DNA from: Absidia repens
Lineage: Eukaryota > Mucoromycota > Mucoromycetes > Mucorales > Cunninghamellaceae
Reading direction: 5' to 3'
DNA length: 64,000 nt
Assembly (NCBI GenBank): GCA_002105175.1
Contig: MCGE01000006.1
Span: forward strand, 1,054,001-1,118,000
The translations under genes and the position numbers were made by a program. Below, one piece after another: positions 45,060-55,800 of this stretch; the stretch's first letter is position 1, and each line of letters begins with the position of its first letter. The notes under the pieces are model-generated. The model did no database searches, had not been told where the DNA came from, and saw nothing but the letters and a program-made list of their open reading frames with translations.

Positions 45060-46034
45060 TCATCCAAAGGAGCTGACTATGTTTGCCAATTGAACTAAAC
45101 CATTCGATCCGGTATCATTTTCGATGTTGGACGGAAGCGGTGGAGAAGAAGTTGATGCTAATGTTGATGATTGTGGATGATGATGATGATTTTTGTCAAC
45201 CGGTGTTGGATTGAGTAAGGTGGTTGGATTGGTATCTTGACATTCGGTATAGATCAAAGGACGGTGCTGATAAAACATATCTTCTGAAGATGAAAATTTA
45301 CTGTCCACAATAGCACGTCTTTGTATGGGGTGATTGTTCGTCGTTAAATGAGCCATCGAGGATGATAATGAGGATGATGATAATGCGGATGCAGTTGGCG
45401 AAAAGTTGGTATTGGTGCTGTGATTTTCCCGTCGATCAGGTGAAAAGGAGGCTGTAGAGTTGTTCCCAACAGTTGCTCGAGGAGAAGGAATGCGTTTTTG
45501 TAGTTGTTGCTGAGGATGATGATGGTAATCAGTGCGTGATTGATGATAGTTCTGAAGGTGTTGGTCGATGGTCAAAGGAGTGGTAATGTCTGATATAATG
45601 CGATTGTGAGCATGAAGGCGAGGCTGAGATTTATCATCCAATTGCCTTTTGGGCCTTTTTGATTTTGGTGACATATGAGTTCGGTAGTGTTGCATCATAT
45701 TGTCTTGACGTGAGAAGCGAGATTGGCAGCCAGGAAAGAGACAAGGGAAGTTCTTTTCGCCTGAATGTATTCTGTAATGTCGTGAGAGGTGACCACTAGT
45801 AGTAAAACTTTTGAAGCAGCCAGATTCGTTGCAAACGTATTTCCTTTTGATTGGTGTAGTCGAGACTTCCATGAGAGTTACGTCTTGCTGATGATAGCGA
45901 TGCTGGTTAATAGGCTGTGGCTGTGGTTCTGGTTGTGATACCAAGGGAAGAGACGGCGTTGAGTTAAGAATGCTGACTTGCCTTCCAGAGGAGTCAACAA
46001 TGGATAAAGTGGTAGACGTTTCTTCTTGAAGCAT
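45060..46034 (-). CDS. C2H2 zinc-finger transcription factor (Nrg1-like fingers)
   Basis: A single exon of about 324 residues. Two adjacent C2H2 fingers lie at roughly residues 68-125: YVCNESGCFKSFTTSGHLSR with HYRIH, the linker SGEKNF, then PCLFPGCQSRFSRQDNMMQH with YRTH. The pattern FTTSGHLSRH...GEKN...RFSRQDN..QHYRTH is that of the Nrg1/Nrg2-type family of glucose- and stress-responsive fungal regulators. A basic stretch (PKSKRPKRQLDD) follows and may be a nuclear signal. The rest is His/Gln/Ser/Thr-rich and disordered. The ATG at 46034 is chosen because the upstream in-frame extension is low-complexity Tyr/Ile/Leu from an (AT)n leader. The targets cannot be named. Confidence 0.88.
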   Translation of the reverse strand: MLQEETSTTLSIVDSSGRQVSILNSTPSLPLVSQPEPQPQPINQHRYHQQDVTLMEVSTTPIKRKYVCNESGCFKSFTTSGHLSRHYRIHSGEKNFPCLFPGCQSRFSRQDNMMQHYRTHMSPKSKRPKRQLDDKSQPRLHAHNRIISDITTPLTIDQHLQNYHQSRTDYHHHPQQQLQKRIPSPRATVGNNSTASFSPDRRENHSTNTNFSPTASALSSSSLSSSMAHLTTNNHPIQRRAIVDSKFSSSEDMFYQHRPLIYTECQDTNPTTLLNPTPVDKNHHHHPQSSTLASTSSPPLPSNIENDTGSNGLVQLANIVSSFG

Positions 46035-46609
46035 CGTGAGAATATATATATATATATATAAATATAAAGGGAGAAGTAAGATAATGGAAAGAAAGGGGAA
46101 AGAAAAGAATAAGACAAACCCGATTTTTTTTCTGAGCAAAATTTGTGTGCAATAACATTTATCGCCGCTTAAATAATTCAAGGACATTTTGCTCAAAAGG
46201 AACCTGCCCCCCCCATCTTATCTTTGATAAACAATGCAAAAACGATAGATATGATATGATATGGTATGATCACCATTAATCCATATCATACATGTAATGT
46301 TCAGTCAAGTTGATGTTAAAAAAAAGAAAATTAGGTTACCAGGGATATCTTTTTTGCTAATTTGATTGGATCACATTTCGCTTTTCTGGAAACACGCCTT
46401 TTAGTAAATGAAACTCTTGAGGAGGAACCTACAATGCAGTATGGTATCTCATCAGTATAGTTAGTTCAGTCAACGTGAAAAGCTTATTGTAGCACCACAT
46501 CCAACTTGCAATAAAGAGTTTCCATTTTAAGATCGAGGCAAAAAAAAAAAAATCAATAACAACAGAAGTCCAATTTTGGCGGGGCCATTTCTCTCTCTCT
46601 CTTTTTTTC

Positions 46610-46651
<42 letters not shown>

Positions 46652-46747
46652 CCCTGCATCATATTGTCCTATATACCCTCTTTTTTTTTGTTTGTTAACT
46701 ATTTTCTTTCTCATTCTATATTTGCATACACACATACCTATTGTCTA
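46035..46747. promoter_or_regulatory. Shared promoter region of two divergent transcription factors
   Basis: About 710 bp between oppositely oriented start codons. It has an (AT)n leader just upstream of the C2H2 start, (GATAT)n-like sequence near 46243-46263, TTTTGGCGGGGCC near 46575, a (CT)n patch at about 46591-46602 and a 36-nt T run (46616-46651) close to the Zn2Cys6 start. No gene is seen. Confidence 0.45.
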
Positions 46748-49700
46748 ATGGAAACTACTGCGACAACTCCACCTATACCTGATTCCCCTTCTTTTAGTGA
46801 CGCTAGTAAAAAGAAAGCAAACAACAATAGTAGTAAAAGAGCTAAAGCTAGCGTGGCATGCCATGAATGTAGAAAGCGAAAAGTAAGCAAGCTAAACATT
46901 ATAGCCAATTGAGTCTTACTTGACTACTAAACTATTAGATCTTTTAGGTCAAATGCGAAGGTATATTTCCTTGTGGCCGATGTCGCAAATCAAACTACAA
47001 GTGCATCTTCCCACAACAGCAAAGTAAAACCCGTGGACCACCAAAGCAATATATTGAAATATTGGAAGCTCGGTTACAACTTCTTGAAAAGGCCCTGAGA
47101 ATGATTGGTGGACCAGCCAAGGAAATACTAGATGACGCTCTATCGTTGGACACCCTTGCCTCACAGGAAAAGAACAGCATACACGAAGATGATACAACTT
47201 CACTGCAAGGTATGTCGTTTTGATCAAAGCATTAGTGACATATTTGCTCACCGTTATTTGATATATTATATATATAGAAAATGAGTACCACCAGTCTTCC
47301 ATACACCAAATACCTGGTCAATACTCTATCAATGAAATTGGCCAGAAATACTATACCCATCATATGCACCAGCACTTAACGCCTTCGTTACCACATTATC
47401 GCCAACCACAATCATTATATGATGCACCGTTATCCGCTAGTAACGACGTTAAAACAGAACCAATAGAACCGATATCGCCAATACCGTCGGCGCCCCATCT
47501 CTTGACTGATATTGACTCTTCATTGATCGACCTCTATTTTGAACACGTGCATCCTTATACTCCAATGATCCGAAAATCGGCTTTCAAATTGCAAATCAAG
47601 GCTGTTGAAAACAGCTCCCCTCGTCCATCATTCCAGCTTCTGGTTTATGCTATGTGTGCGATAGCTGCTAGATGGTCTCCTTCTTCTTCCTCCTCCCCTC
47701 AGCCAAATGAACCTTCAGGATTTTCATATTACCAACGTGCCTCCGCCTTTTTTGATGAAGCTAGCGCCTCACCATGTATTACCACGATTCAAGCGCTGAT
47801 CCTACTTACCAAGTATCAAGAGCAATACAAACATGCCGGTTACTTTTATCGCCCAGGTTATTATTTGACTATTGCTATTGATATGTGTTTTTCCCTGAAA
47901 CTGCCGTCCTTGGTAGCATCAGATGGTGATATGAGCGGCGTTGAATCCAACAATTATGAAACAAGGAAACGAACTTTTTGGATGACCTTTTTGTATGATC
48001 TTTGGATAAGGTAATCACCAAGCTTGGCGTAGAAAGTGAACGAACCATTTTTTACTGAACTATATATTTCATTGATTGTTATAGTATCGAAAACGGTCGG
48101 GAAACTAGCTTCAACACCTCTCAATGCTCAACTGATTATCCTTCCCCAAATGGTGGTGACTTGGATGACGATGGTGAATTAGTTACTAGACACAACTTGG
48201 TGATCCGGCTTGCGCGCACTTTATCTGACATATATGGATTCTCTCAACGATTGGGATCACGACAACAGATTCAAGGGACTGTACGAACATCAAATCAACA
48301 AATAGAAGAAGAAGGACGACTTTTGGTTTTGCAGACAGCACTGGAAACATACTTACGCGATATATCAATCATGTCTTCCTTCGATCTTACTCCATCCACA
48401 ACAGAAATTGGAAAGTATCCTGTTGAACTTGGTACCTCTATACCGAATGTATTTACTGGCTTCCTCCACATGGTTTACCACTATTCTATCATACTCCTCC
48501 ATCGACATCACGTTCTTTACCCGATTACCAAACAAAGCAACAATGACGGCATACATCCTCCTCCTTTTCCCCATCAGCAACTCTGCGCAACGTCAGCATC
48601 CATCATCAACAACATCGCTGAATCGATTATGGAATCATCCGCCGCCTTGGATGTTTTTCACTACCCTACCTGTGGAGTCCAATTTACAATCTTATGTGTG
48701 ACAATGGCGATTGCGGTGCACAAATTCGAAATGGAAACAGCTCAGGATGATCATCGGAAATCTATGGCTAGTACTCTATATTGGCAAGCTCTCTCTATCA
48801 TCAATAGACTAGCTACTGAAACCTCAGCTATTGAAATCACATATTTGGCAAAAGATGCAGAACTGGCGGAATTGTGCGGGAAACTTGCGATGGATAGCAA
48901 CAACAGTAACAACAACAACTCGGTATTGCAGTCTCTCTCAACGGAATCAAATGCTGCATACAATAGCGAAGCCTCTCCCTCCACTTCGACTTCGCCTATT
49001 ATTATCACATCGAATTTGGCTAACACAACGGGATCATCAGCTGACAGGATCAGTCGACCAACAATACTGGCAAAACCTCGACGGGGCACTATTTCTGGAC
49101 CTCATATAAGACGATTTCCGGCCCCAATGATTCAACCTGACACCGCATCATCTCCAATCGCAACAAGAACGTCTTCTCCAACACCTTCCTCTCCCTCATC
49201 TTCATCATCTGCAACATCCAACACACATCTTTCCTCTGTACAACAGAATTCACCACGATGCTCATCGTCCACTATCAACCCTGCTATCCTATTCAACTCT
49301 AGCGCATCTATTACCGACCCTGCCCGCTTGGCTTCTCTGATGACCCATGGTAGTATTCCAACCACTTCTTACAATCACCACCAACAACCAATACAGGTAC
49401 CAGCAACCATGAACGGAACACCGCAGCAACATCAGCAACAGCCATCCCAACGACATATGTCACGCACACTCCACCATCAGTATTCCCAATCACAAGAGAA
49501 TTTGCGTTCATTAAACCACCAACATATGAATAACAAAACTGGATACACTCGTGCAGCAGACCCTGGCGAACCCCCGCAAGGCCGGTTAAAAAAGCACCGA
49601 TCAATGAAGTTTTTACCTATGCATACACATCAATTGCAACACACTGTCCAAAATCTTCCTCCTTCTTCCCTTCAAACGCATCAACTACAACCACAATATC

Positions 49701-50248
49701 AACACTCTATGTACCAACAGCCGTATCAGCACCAGCACTCCAGTTATCAACCCTTTATGCAAATGTCACACCAAAACCATCAACGACAAACCTCGACAAA
49801 TTTTATACCGCAACAGCAGCAGCAAATCTATTATCCTGTTACAACTACAACGACAACAAAAACTTCCGAGGCACCTATTAACCGACGACACACCATTTCA
49901 TTTACAGACATGGATATCTCTAGTTTTATGCCACCACCAACCACTATACCTCTGAACTACTCGTCTTCACCCCCTGGGTCTTCATCCATGATGCAAATGA
50001 ATACCACATCCAACAACAACAACACATCTGATCAGCATCAACATCAACAACCTCCACCTGCGATACCAACGACAGCAACCACCACTCAGCCTATTCATTC
50101 AACTTCTGTTTATGCACCTATGATGATGGAATGTGATTCCCAAGTGACGATGATGATGGACCCCAGTGCCAATATGGTCCATGCAAACGCATGGGAAAAT
50201 GTGTCCTTTAATATGGATCGAAAAGTGGAAGACCAGGCTCTGCAATGA
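46748..50248 (+). CDS. Zn2Cys6 transcription factor with fungal-specific regulatory domain
   Basis: Four exons: 46748-46882, 46948-47209, 47278-48010 and 48085-50248, about 1097 residues. The Zn(II)2Cys6 cluster is split by the first intron: ACHECRKRK joined to VKCEGIFPCGRCRKSNYKC, with all six cysteines present. A dimerisation coil (YIEILEARLQLLEKALRMIG) follows. The middle (about residues 180-490) is the fungal-specific regulatory (xylanolytic-activator-like) domain: DLYFEHVHPYTPMIRKSAF, LTKYQEQYKHAGYFYRPGYY, TRKRTFWMTFLYDLWI. The C-terminal ~500 residues are Gln/Ser/Thr/Pro/His-rich and probably disordered activation sequence. Head-to-head with a C2H2 factor gene. Target genes cannot be deduced. 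Confidence 0.92.
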
Positions 50249-50474
50249 TCGATCGCGTTACCTGTATAGTAGCTATGGTAGTAGTTTAGTATCATATACT
50301 ATTTTATATTTTATTTCGTATAGTACTTGTAGCAGTTTAGTATATTATATGCCATGTTGTATAATGGTTTGTTTTGAATAGTTATGGCTTTTTTTTATTT
50401 ATCCCTTTTTTATATCCACGTTTAATAAAAAATATTATCCTTTTTATCGACTTTCGCAAAAAAATGTGTCTCAC

Positions 50475-50508
<34 letters not shown>

Positions 50509-51044
50509 GCTGGAACATGGGGATAAGGGGCTAACAATTGTTAATGACAAAATGTCATTGGACATGTATGTCAAGACAGAATGAGATGCATGACCTTTCT
50601 TTAAAAAAATCATGCAGAAATTTGAAAGGTCCCGCAATCCTTTTAGGTAAAGCTTGGATTTTATGAAATCAATGGCTGTAGTGGAAAGCGGCTCCTCACG
50701 GCTTACTTTTTGTTTTACCTTTGATAATATGTAACTTGAGAATTTTATCGTTGTATTATTAATGACATAGTAAAAGTATTGTCTTTTGTTTTTATCAATA
50801 AATTCCGTTTGCCTTTTTTTTTTTGTTGAGTCTATGCTGTACTGTACACCGTTTAATGACAATTTTGATACTTTATTTAAGGCTTTTATTTGAACAAACA
50901 GATATTTCATAAACTTGGTTGGAGTGCGGGTTCGTGGACCTTGAAAGTATGAAAGCTTGATAGGAAGGTACATTAAAGAGTATTTGGAGTGGAATCTCTT
51001 TATATGATCTAAAAACACTCTAAGACATTATAAACTATTGGAGA
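50249..51044. other. Downstream flank with an orphan minus-strand open frame
   Basis: The minus strand is open from about 51018 to 50422. The first ATG, at about 50973, gives MYLPIKLSYFQGPRTRTPTK. The frame runs through TKFMKYLFVQIKALNKVSKL and ends by reading a 29-nt A run (T run at 50477-50505 on the plus strand) as poly-lysine. It has no domain I recognise. A long open frame in such AT-rich DNA followed by a poly-A-like tract suggests a retroposed or mobile-element remnant. It is not called as a gene. Confidence 0.4.
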
Positions 51045-51240
51045 CATTCATGCAGTCATATGCTGTAAAATGGTATCTTTTATTGTAAAAAAAAATCAAA
51101 CAAACAAAAAACAAAGGTAAGGTAAACCAAGAGAGCCATCAATTCTACAGTGAATGACAAGCTATTCTACATCAGAGGGGTGGGGGGTATTCTACGGTAT
51201 GTGGCAATCTACTCTAAAAACATCGAGACGGTTGCGTCAC
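51045..51240 (+). repeat. Upstream repeat module (paralogue of 28.85-29.06 kb)
   Basis: Shares GACATTCATG-like start, TTTTATTGTAAAA, AAGGTAAGGTAAA, ATTCTACAGTGA and repeated CTATTCTAC motifs, in the same order, with 28848-29060. Non-coding. Confidence 0.65.
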
Positions 51241-51489
51241 GAGAGAGACACCCTGCTTTGATACGATAGTGAATGGTGACATTGTTTAGAAAAAAAGATG
51301 GCCAATGTTGAATAATGTTTCGCTGGTGGAAGAAAAAAAAAAGCGTTGATCACCTTGCCACCATCAATGAGAGAAGTGCTAGCTAGTATAGAAGAATGAT
51401 GTAAAAAAATGGTCTGAAGAAGGAACGATGCATATATAAAAAAAGGGATCAGCAAACTTCTAATAAAGCCTAAACACATATTCTTCAAA

Positions 51490-51660
51490 GCAAAGACAAG
51501 TTTTATTGAAGCAGACATGTTTTATTGAAGAAAAGAGATAAATGAAGCTAATCAAGACATCCCTCAAGATCTTAGAATCAAAATGAAAGGGTTTCCCCAT
51601 GCATCTTGTAATCGCTTTTCTAAATCCTTTCTAAACTAGTCCTAACAGAATCCAAGAACA
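51490..51660 (-). repeat. Dispersed repeat family, fragment E (inverted)
   Basis: Read on the minus strand it contains GTTAGGACTAGTTTAGAAAG, the core GATGCATGGGGAAACCC with TTTCATTTTGAT, then TTGATTAGCTTCATT. It corresponds to the middle of copies A-D but lacks both ends, and lies inverted next to copy D. Confidence 0.7.
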
Positions 51661-52051
51661 CCAGGTTCGCAACGAGCCCAAAACAGTGATATATATATAT
51701 ATATATATACTTTTTTTTTTTAAAAAAAAAAAGGGAAAGAAGAGAGAGGGATAAAGAACAAGGGAAGGAGCCAAAATAATAATTCAGGCTGGACAGGGTT
51801 CCATTTCAAATCCCGTCAAAGAGAAATAAAATCTGGAGCTCAGGTAGCTGCGTCGTGTAGGTTGCCATAAAAAAAAGAAAAAACAGGAATCACCATGCTG
51901 ACGACTATTTCCATGATAAGGGAGGTCTAATGTTGAATGGTGAAAACTTCTGTTATGAGAAAGATATTGTTGCATGACGTCGGATCCTGTAAAAAAGAAG
52001 ACCCCCTTTTTTATTTGCTTCATTATTGTTCGTCCACCAAAAAGACCCATT

Positions 52052-52640
52052 CAAATTCCGCCCACGTGTATTTTTATCTTTGTTTTTCCGCTCTCACTTT
52101 TTTTCTTTTTTTTTTTTTTTTCGCTTCACCATTCAACTACTTTAGCTTCTGGTGATCATAGATTAGTGTCAGGACTGGTTTAGAAGAGTTTTCAGGTCAG
52201 GGATTACAAGATGCATGGGGAAACCCTTTCATTTTGGATTTAGGATTTTGGACCACCATTAGTTGCTTTTTTGAAGCCTTCAGCAGCTCAGTTTAGTATT
52301 AGTTTGTCCATCGTTTGAATCAAATATTTGAATAAAGTATGTTTATTTTTACTTACTTCAACTAAAAAATGACCCATTAGTCTCTCTCATACCGTGTGAA
52401 ATAGGATCCTTTTTACCATCTCCCGAATAGATTAGTGTTGACTGTTCTCATACCTCAATAAAAGATATTCATTTGTAGTCTTTCTCGTGCCTTGTATGTC
52501 TTATATAGCATAATATTCCTCTTTTTACAATTGTCTTTATACATTATAGTTGACCCTTCTGCATTTCCCTCAATGTTCTCCCTCATGCTGCCTCCAGTAG
52601 ATCCCTTGTAGTGTGTCTTTGATTTGTTCATGTATTTTAC
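52052..52640 (+). repeat. Dispersed repeat family, copy D
   Basis: Starts TTCAAATTCCGCCCACGTG and has a T-rich tract. It continues with GATTAGTGTCAGGACTGG (52161), the GCATGGGGAAACCC core, TTAGTATTAGTTTGTCC, AATAAAGTATG, GATTAGTGT (52430), TAATAAAAGATAT-like sequence and the end CCCTTGTAGTGTGT. It is closest in layout to copy A. No ORF. Confidence 0.82.
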
Positions 52641-53258
52641 GCTTTGTCTAGACAGAGTCCTTTGTTGGCTACTTATTTTATTTTTATATTTATACACCCA
52701 TAGAGTACAAAAATGAGACCCTACGTCTCAGTACAAATATATATATATATATAGCGATAGCTCAAGGTTCAATATATCATCTATAAAGGTGTATTCGCAA
52801 TAAGAGTCAACTGTTTTTGACGAATTACCTATGGTACTGATTTTTTTTTCGGTTATGACTGCACACATACAAACAAAATCAAAGAAAACACATGTAAACA
52901 AAAAAGACAAATGCAAATGAGTGACAAAAATAAAATGGCATTTATTCAAATATATAATAATTGTGGAAGTAGTACTATAATAGTTTCTATTAACTACAAA
53001 ATACAATAAATATCTTTTCAATTGATTCCCAGTGATTCTATTTGCGATCGTTCCCCTTTGAATACGGCACTCAAAGCAAGGATCCCCAGGGGAATCTGGA
53101 AGGCGACGGCGTATCTAATATACCATGCCGAAAAAAAAAGAAAAAAAAAAAGAATTGAAAAGATGCAAAAACGAGATAATTTTATTTGACAAATCGTATA
53201 AACTACAAAGCAAAGATAATCTACTCTAACATTTCTATCTATCGAATTAAGCGCCATT
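52641..53258. other. 3' flank of the DBT gene
   Basis: AT-rich, with an imperfect (AT)n tract near 52737-52753. On the minus strand a 30-codon open piece at about 53030-53124 follows a good acceptor (TATTAG) and reads YAVAFQIPLGILALSAVFKG. It has no credible partner exon other than the end of DBT and is left unannotated. Confidence 0.45.
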
Positions 53259-54916
53259 TCACCTGAGCTCACTAGCGAGCAGAGCAGGATTTTCAATGAT
53301 GGATTTCCACGAGTTCCCAAACCGGGCCACCGTCGCACCATCAATGACTCGATGATCAGCGGACCAACTGATCGGTAAGATTTGTTTAGCCACCACTTTG
53401 CCGTTGTCATCAAATCGAGGTAAGACTTGCATTTTTCCAAGCGCCACAATGGCCAATTCAGAAGATACAATAACAGGGTTCGCGTACGTGCCCGAGATCG
53501 TTCCAATGTTGGACAGAGTGATGGTGCCGCCTTGGAGATCTGCCAAAGGAATCGCGTTGTTTTTGCCAAGTTCAACTAATCGATGGAGTTCGGAAGCAAC
53601 TTGAAATATGGATTTGGATTCTACATGCTTGATATTCGGTACGATCAGACCTTGAGGGGTATCCATGGCCACACCAATATTGTGAGCGCCCCGATACACC
53701 ACACGCAGCGAGTTGACGTCCGATAGGTCACCAGTAACCCGAGCATTCATGATGGGGTAGTAAGACAGTGCAAGGGATAGACTCTTGACAAAGATGGGGA
53801 GATAGGAAATCTTGGTGAATGGATGCTGGCTCGGGTTTTTGGCAAGATGGGCGTTCAGAGCTGAGCGATATTTGGTGGTGGCATCTAGTTCAATTTCATC
53901 CTTGTATCCTAGTTGTGGGATTGCCAACGATGCTGTCATGGTTTTGTACATTGCTTTTTGAATCATTGAGAGATTGGTCGTGGTGTCATCAGAAGATGCT
54001 GGTTTGGCAGATTGTGATAAATCATCCACTACTGATAAGATAACAATAAGGAATAAAGATAATGTAAGCAGAGCGTATCGAGGTTAAGAAAGGGGATTTT
54101 ATTACCTTGTGTTTTTGGAATGTTTTTCAGGTGATGAATGATATTTTCCTTGAGTACACGACCACTTTTGCCCGTACCTTCTACATCATTGATATCAATG
54201 CCATTCATCAAAGCCAGTCGCCGTACAGATGGAAGCAGAGGTGGCTTCGTTTCATGAAGGTCAATCGCATTTGTTGTTGAAGTTGGTTGCTCCGTAGTTA
54301 CTGATTCATCCATATCCAAGTCCATTCCGTCGTCATTTTCCACTATGATATCAACGAGAGGTTGGCCCACCTTTGCAATATCGTGCACCTTATGATAAAG
54401 CTTCGTCACTTTGCCAGCATACCGCGACGTAATTTCAACAGAGGCTTTATCAGACTGTACTTCGCAAATCTTGTCAAACTCGGCCACCGTATTTCCAGGT
54501 TCGACAAACCTATGATGATAAGAGAGAAAGAGAAAACATGTTAGAATTATTGAAAGTGCTCTATCGCATTCTATTTTCTACTTCATTACCATTGTATTAG
54601 TTCACATTCTGTGATTCCTTCACCAATATCCGCCAGCAGAAATGATTTCACGCTTTGTTGTAAAGGCGTAACATGGAATTGACGTTGGTTGATGGTACGC
54701 AGACCCAATTGTGGCCGATTGGGTAGAGCTAGCTTTCCCTTCTACGATGATATAAAACGTCAAGAACGATCGGTTAACGAAGTTCGTACAAAGGGTACTT
54801 ATTGTATTTTTTTGTTTCTTCTTTACCTTGGCACGCAGCGTATGTGAGGCCATGATTCCATAGCACCGGCGAGATGAACCAAATAAAGACTGCCGTGACA
54901 AGCGTAGTACATTCAT
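53259..54916 (-). CDS. DBT: Lipoamide acyltransferase (E2) of branched-chain 2-oxoacid dehydrogenase
   Basis: Mitochondrial core enzyme that transfers branched acyl groups from its lipoyl arm to CoA in leucine, isoleucine and valine breakdown. About four exons. The N-terminus (MNVLRLSRQSLFGSSRRCYG) is Arg/Ser-rich without acids, a typical matrix-targeting peptide. The lipoyl domain has FLLADIGEGITECELIQW and VQSDKASVEITSRYAGKV with the lipoylated Lys. The peripheral-subunit-binding domain has SVRRLALMNGIDINDVEGTG and GRVLKENIIHHL. The catalytic domain has GLIVPNIKHVE, LQGGTITLSNIGTISGTYAN and SWSADHRVIDGATVARFGN with the His-x3-Asp-Gly motif. It ends WKSIIENPALLASELR. The lipoyl and binding-domain sequences indicate the BCKDH enzyme rather than the pyruvate or 2-oxoglutarate E2. 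Confidence 0.94.
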
Positions 54917-55417
54917 TCTGTCCTGTGTCTATCTACAAGTTTGAGAATATAAAAAAGAAGAACAGATTGGGAAGAGAACAAAAAAAATAAAAAGGAGATT
55001 TAGGAGTTCAAAAAATGCTTTACTGTGAGAAATCGGGCAGGCCGTGGGAATTTTAACCATGAGATTCAGTTCTTGTGCACTTTTCCTTCGAAAAAAAATG
55101 TCGTGGTTTAAAATAATAAAATGTACCTGTCAAACGAAATATCGCATTATTCGTCGCTACAAATTCATATAGGGCATGACTCAAGACACTCCCAATTTAA
55201 AAAAATGGTGCGGGGTTTGATCATTCTTACACTTTTAAAAAATTGACCAACTGGTTGTCAGGGGGACGTTGTTAAAGCATGCTTTTTTCATGGAATTAGA
55301 CTTCCCTACCGTTTTGCACATTGTCAGTCCACTCTATGATGCTCAAGTGGCTCCCATGTAAGAGTTCAATTATTTTATTATACCAAAGGCAAAAAAAGAA
55401 TAATAAAAAAAATGAAT
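54917..55417. other. Upstream region of DBT
   Basis: AT-rich with no recognised gene or control site. Confidence 0.45.
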
Positions 55418-55800
55418 AACGAGCTGGATATGTGGAGTGTGTCCAGACTGAAGACTGCAATGGCTGTTCGCTTCTCTTGATGTCTTTGTAGACAAGATGG
55501 TGCAATTCGGCCCGGTATAATTTACCTCTTTATTGTAGAGTAATTTGTCGTAAATCGTAGATTATGATATCATACATCTTCTGGTTAGACCAGCTATATT
55601 ACGGTATATCTTATTTATTCTACAGGACCATACTCCACATTCAACTTCACTCACCCTTAGTCGTCTCACCGCTAGGTAGTTGTCACGCATTCTCATTATA
55701 ATAGTTTAGACTAGTTTCCATAGCTTATATTTACATATGGATAAAATATTCTTGTATTTATACCTTTACATAGTCTTTCATACGTTTAGTTTTCTTGAGG
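55418..55800 (-). repeat. Probable internally deleted copy of the composite repeat
   Basis: The left part (TAACGAGCTGGATATGTGGA, 55418 on) matches the left end of copy C (TAACGAGCTGAATATATACA at about 40400). The right part (55455-55800, ending CATACGTTTAGTTTT) matches the module at 41616-41990. The ~1 kb that separates the two parts at the 40.4-42.0 kb locus, including the CACGTG box and the conserved core, is missing here. The orientation given follows copy C. Confidence 0.6.

Noticed and set aside
52709..52727. Inverted repeat TGAGAC-CCTAC-GTCTCA
   Set aside because: The six-base arms are too short to call a terminator or transposon end in a eukaryotic genome.
53030..53124. Possible extra last exon of DBT (reads AVAFQIPLGILALSAVFKG after a good acceptor)
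   Set aside because: It can be joined in frame to the last codons of DBT through a GTGAAA donor, but DBT proteins normally end just where the first stop lies, so the extension is probably fortuitous.
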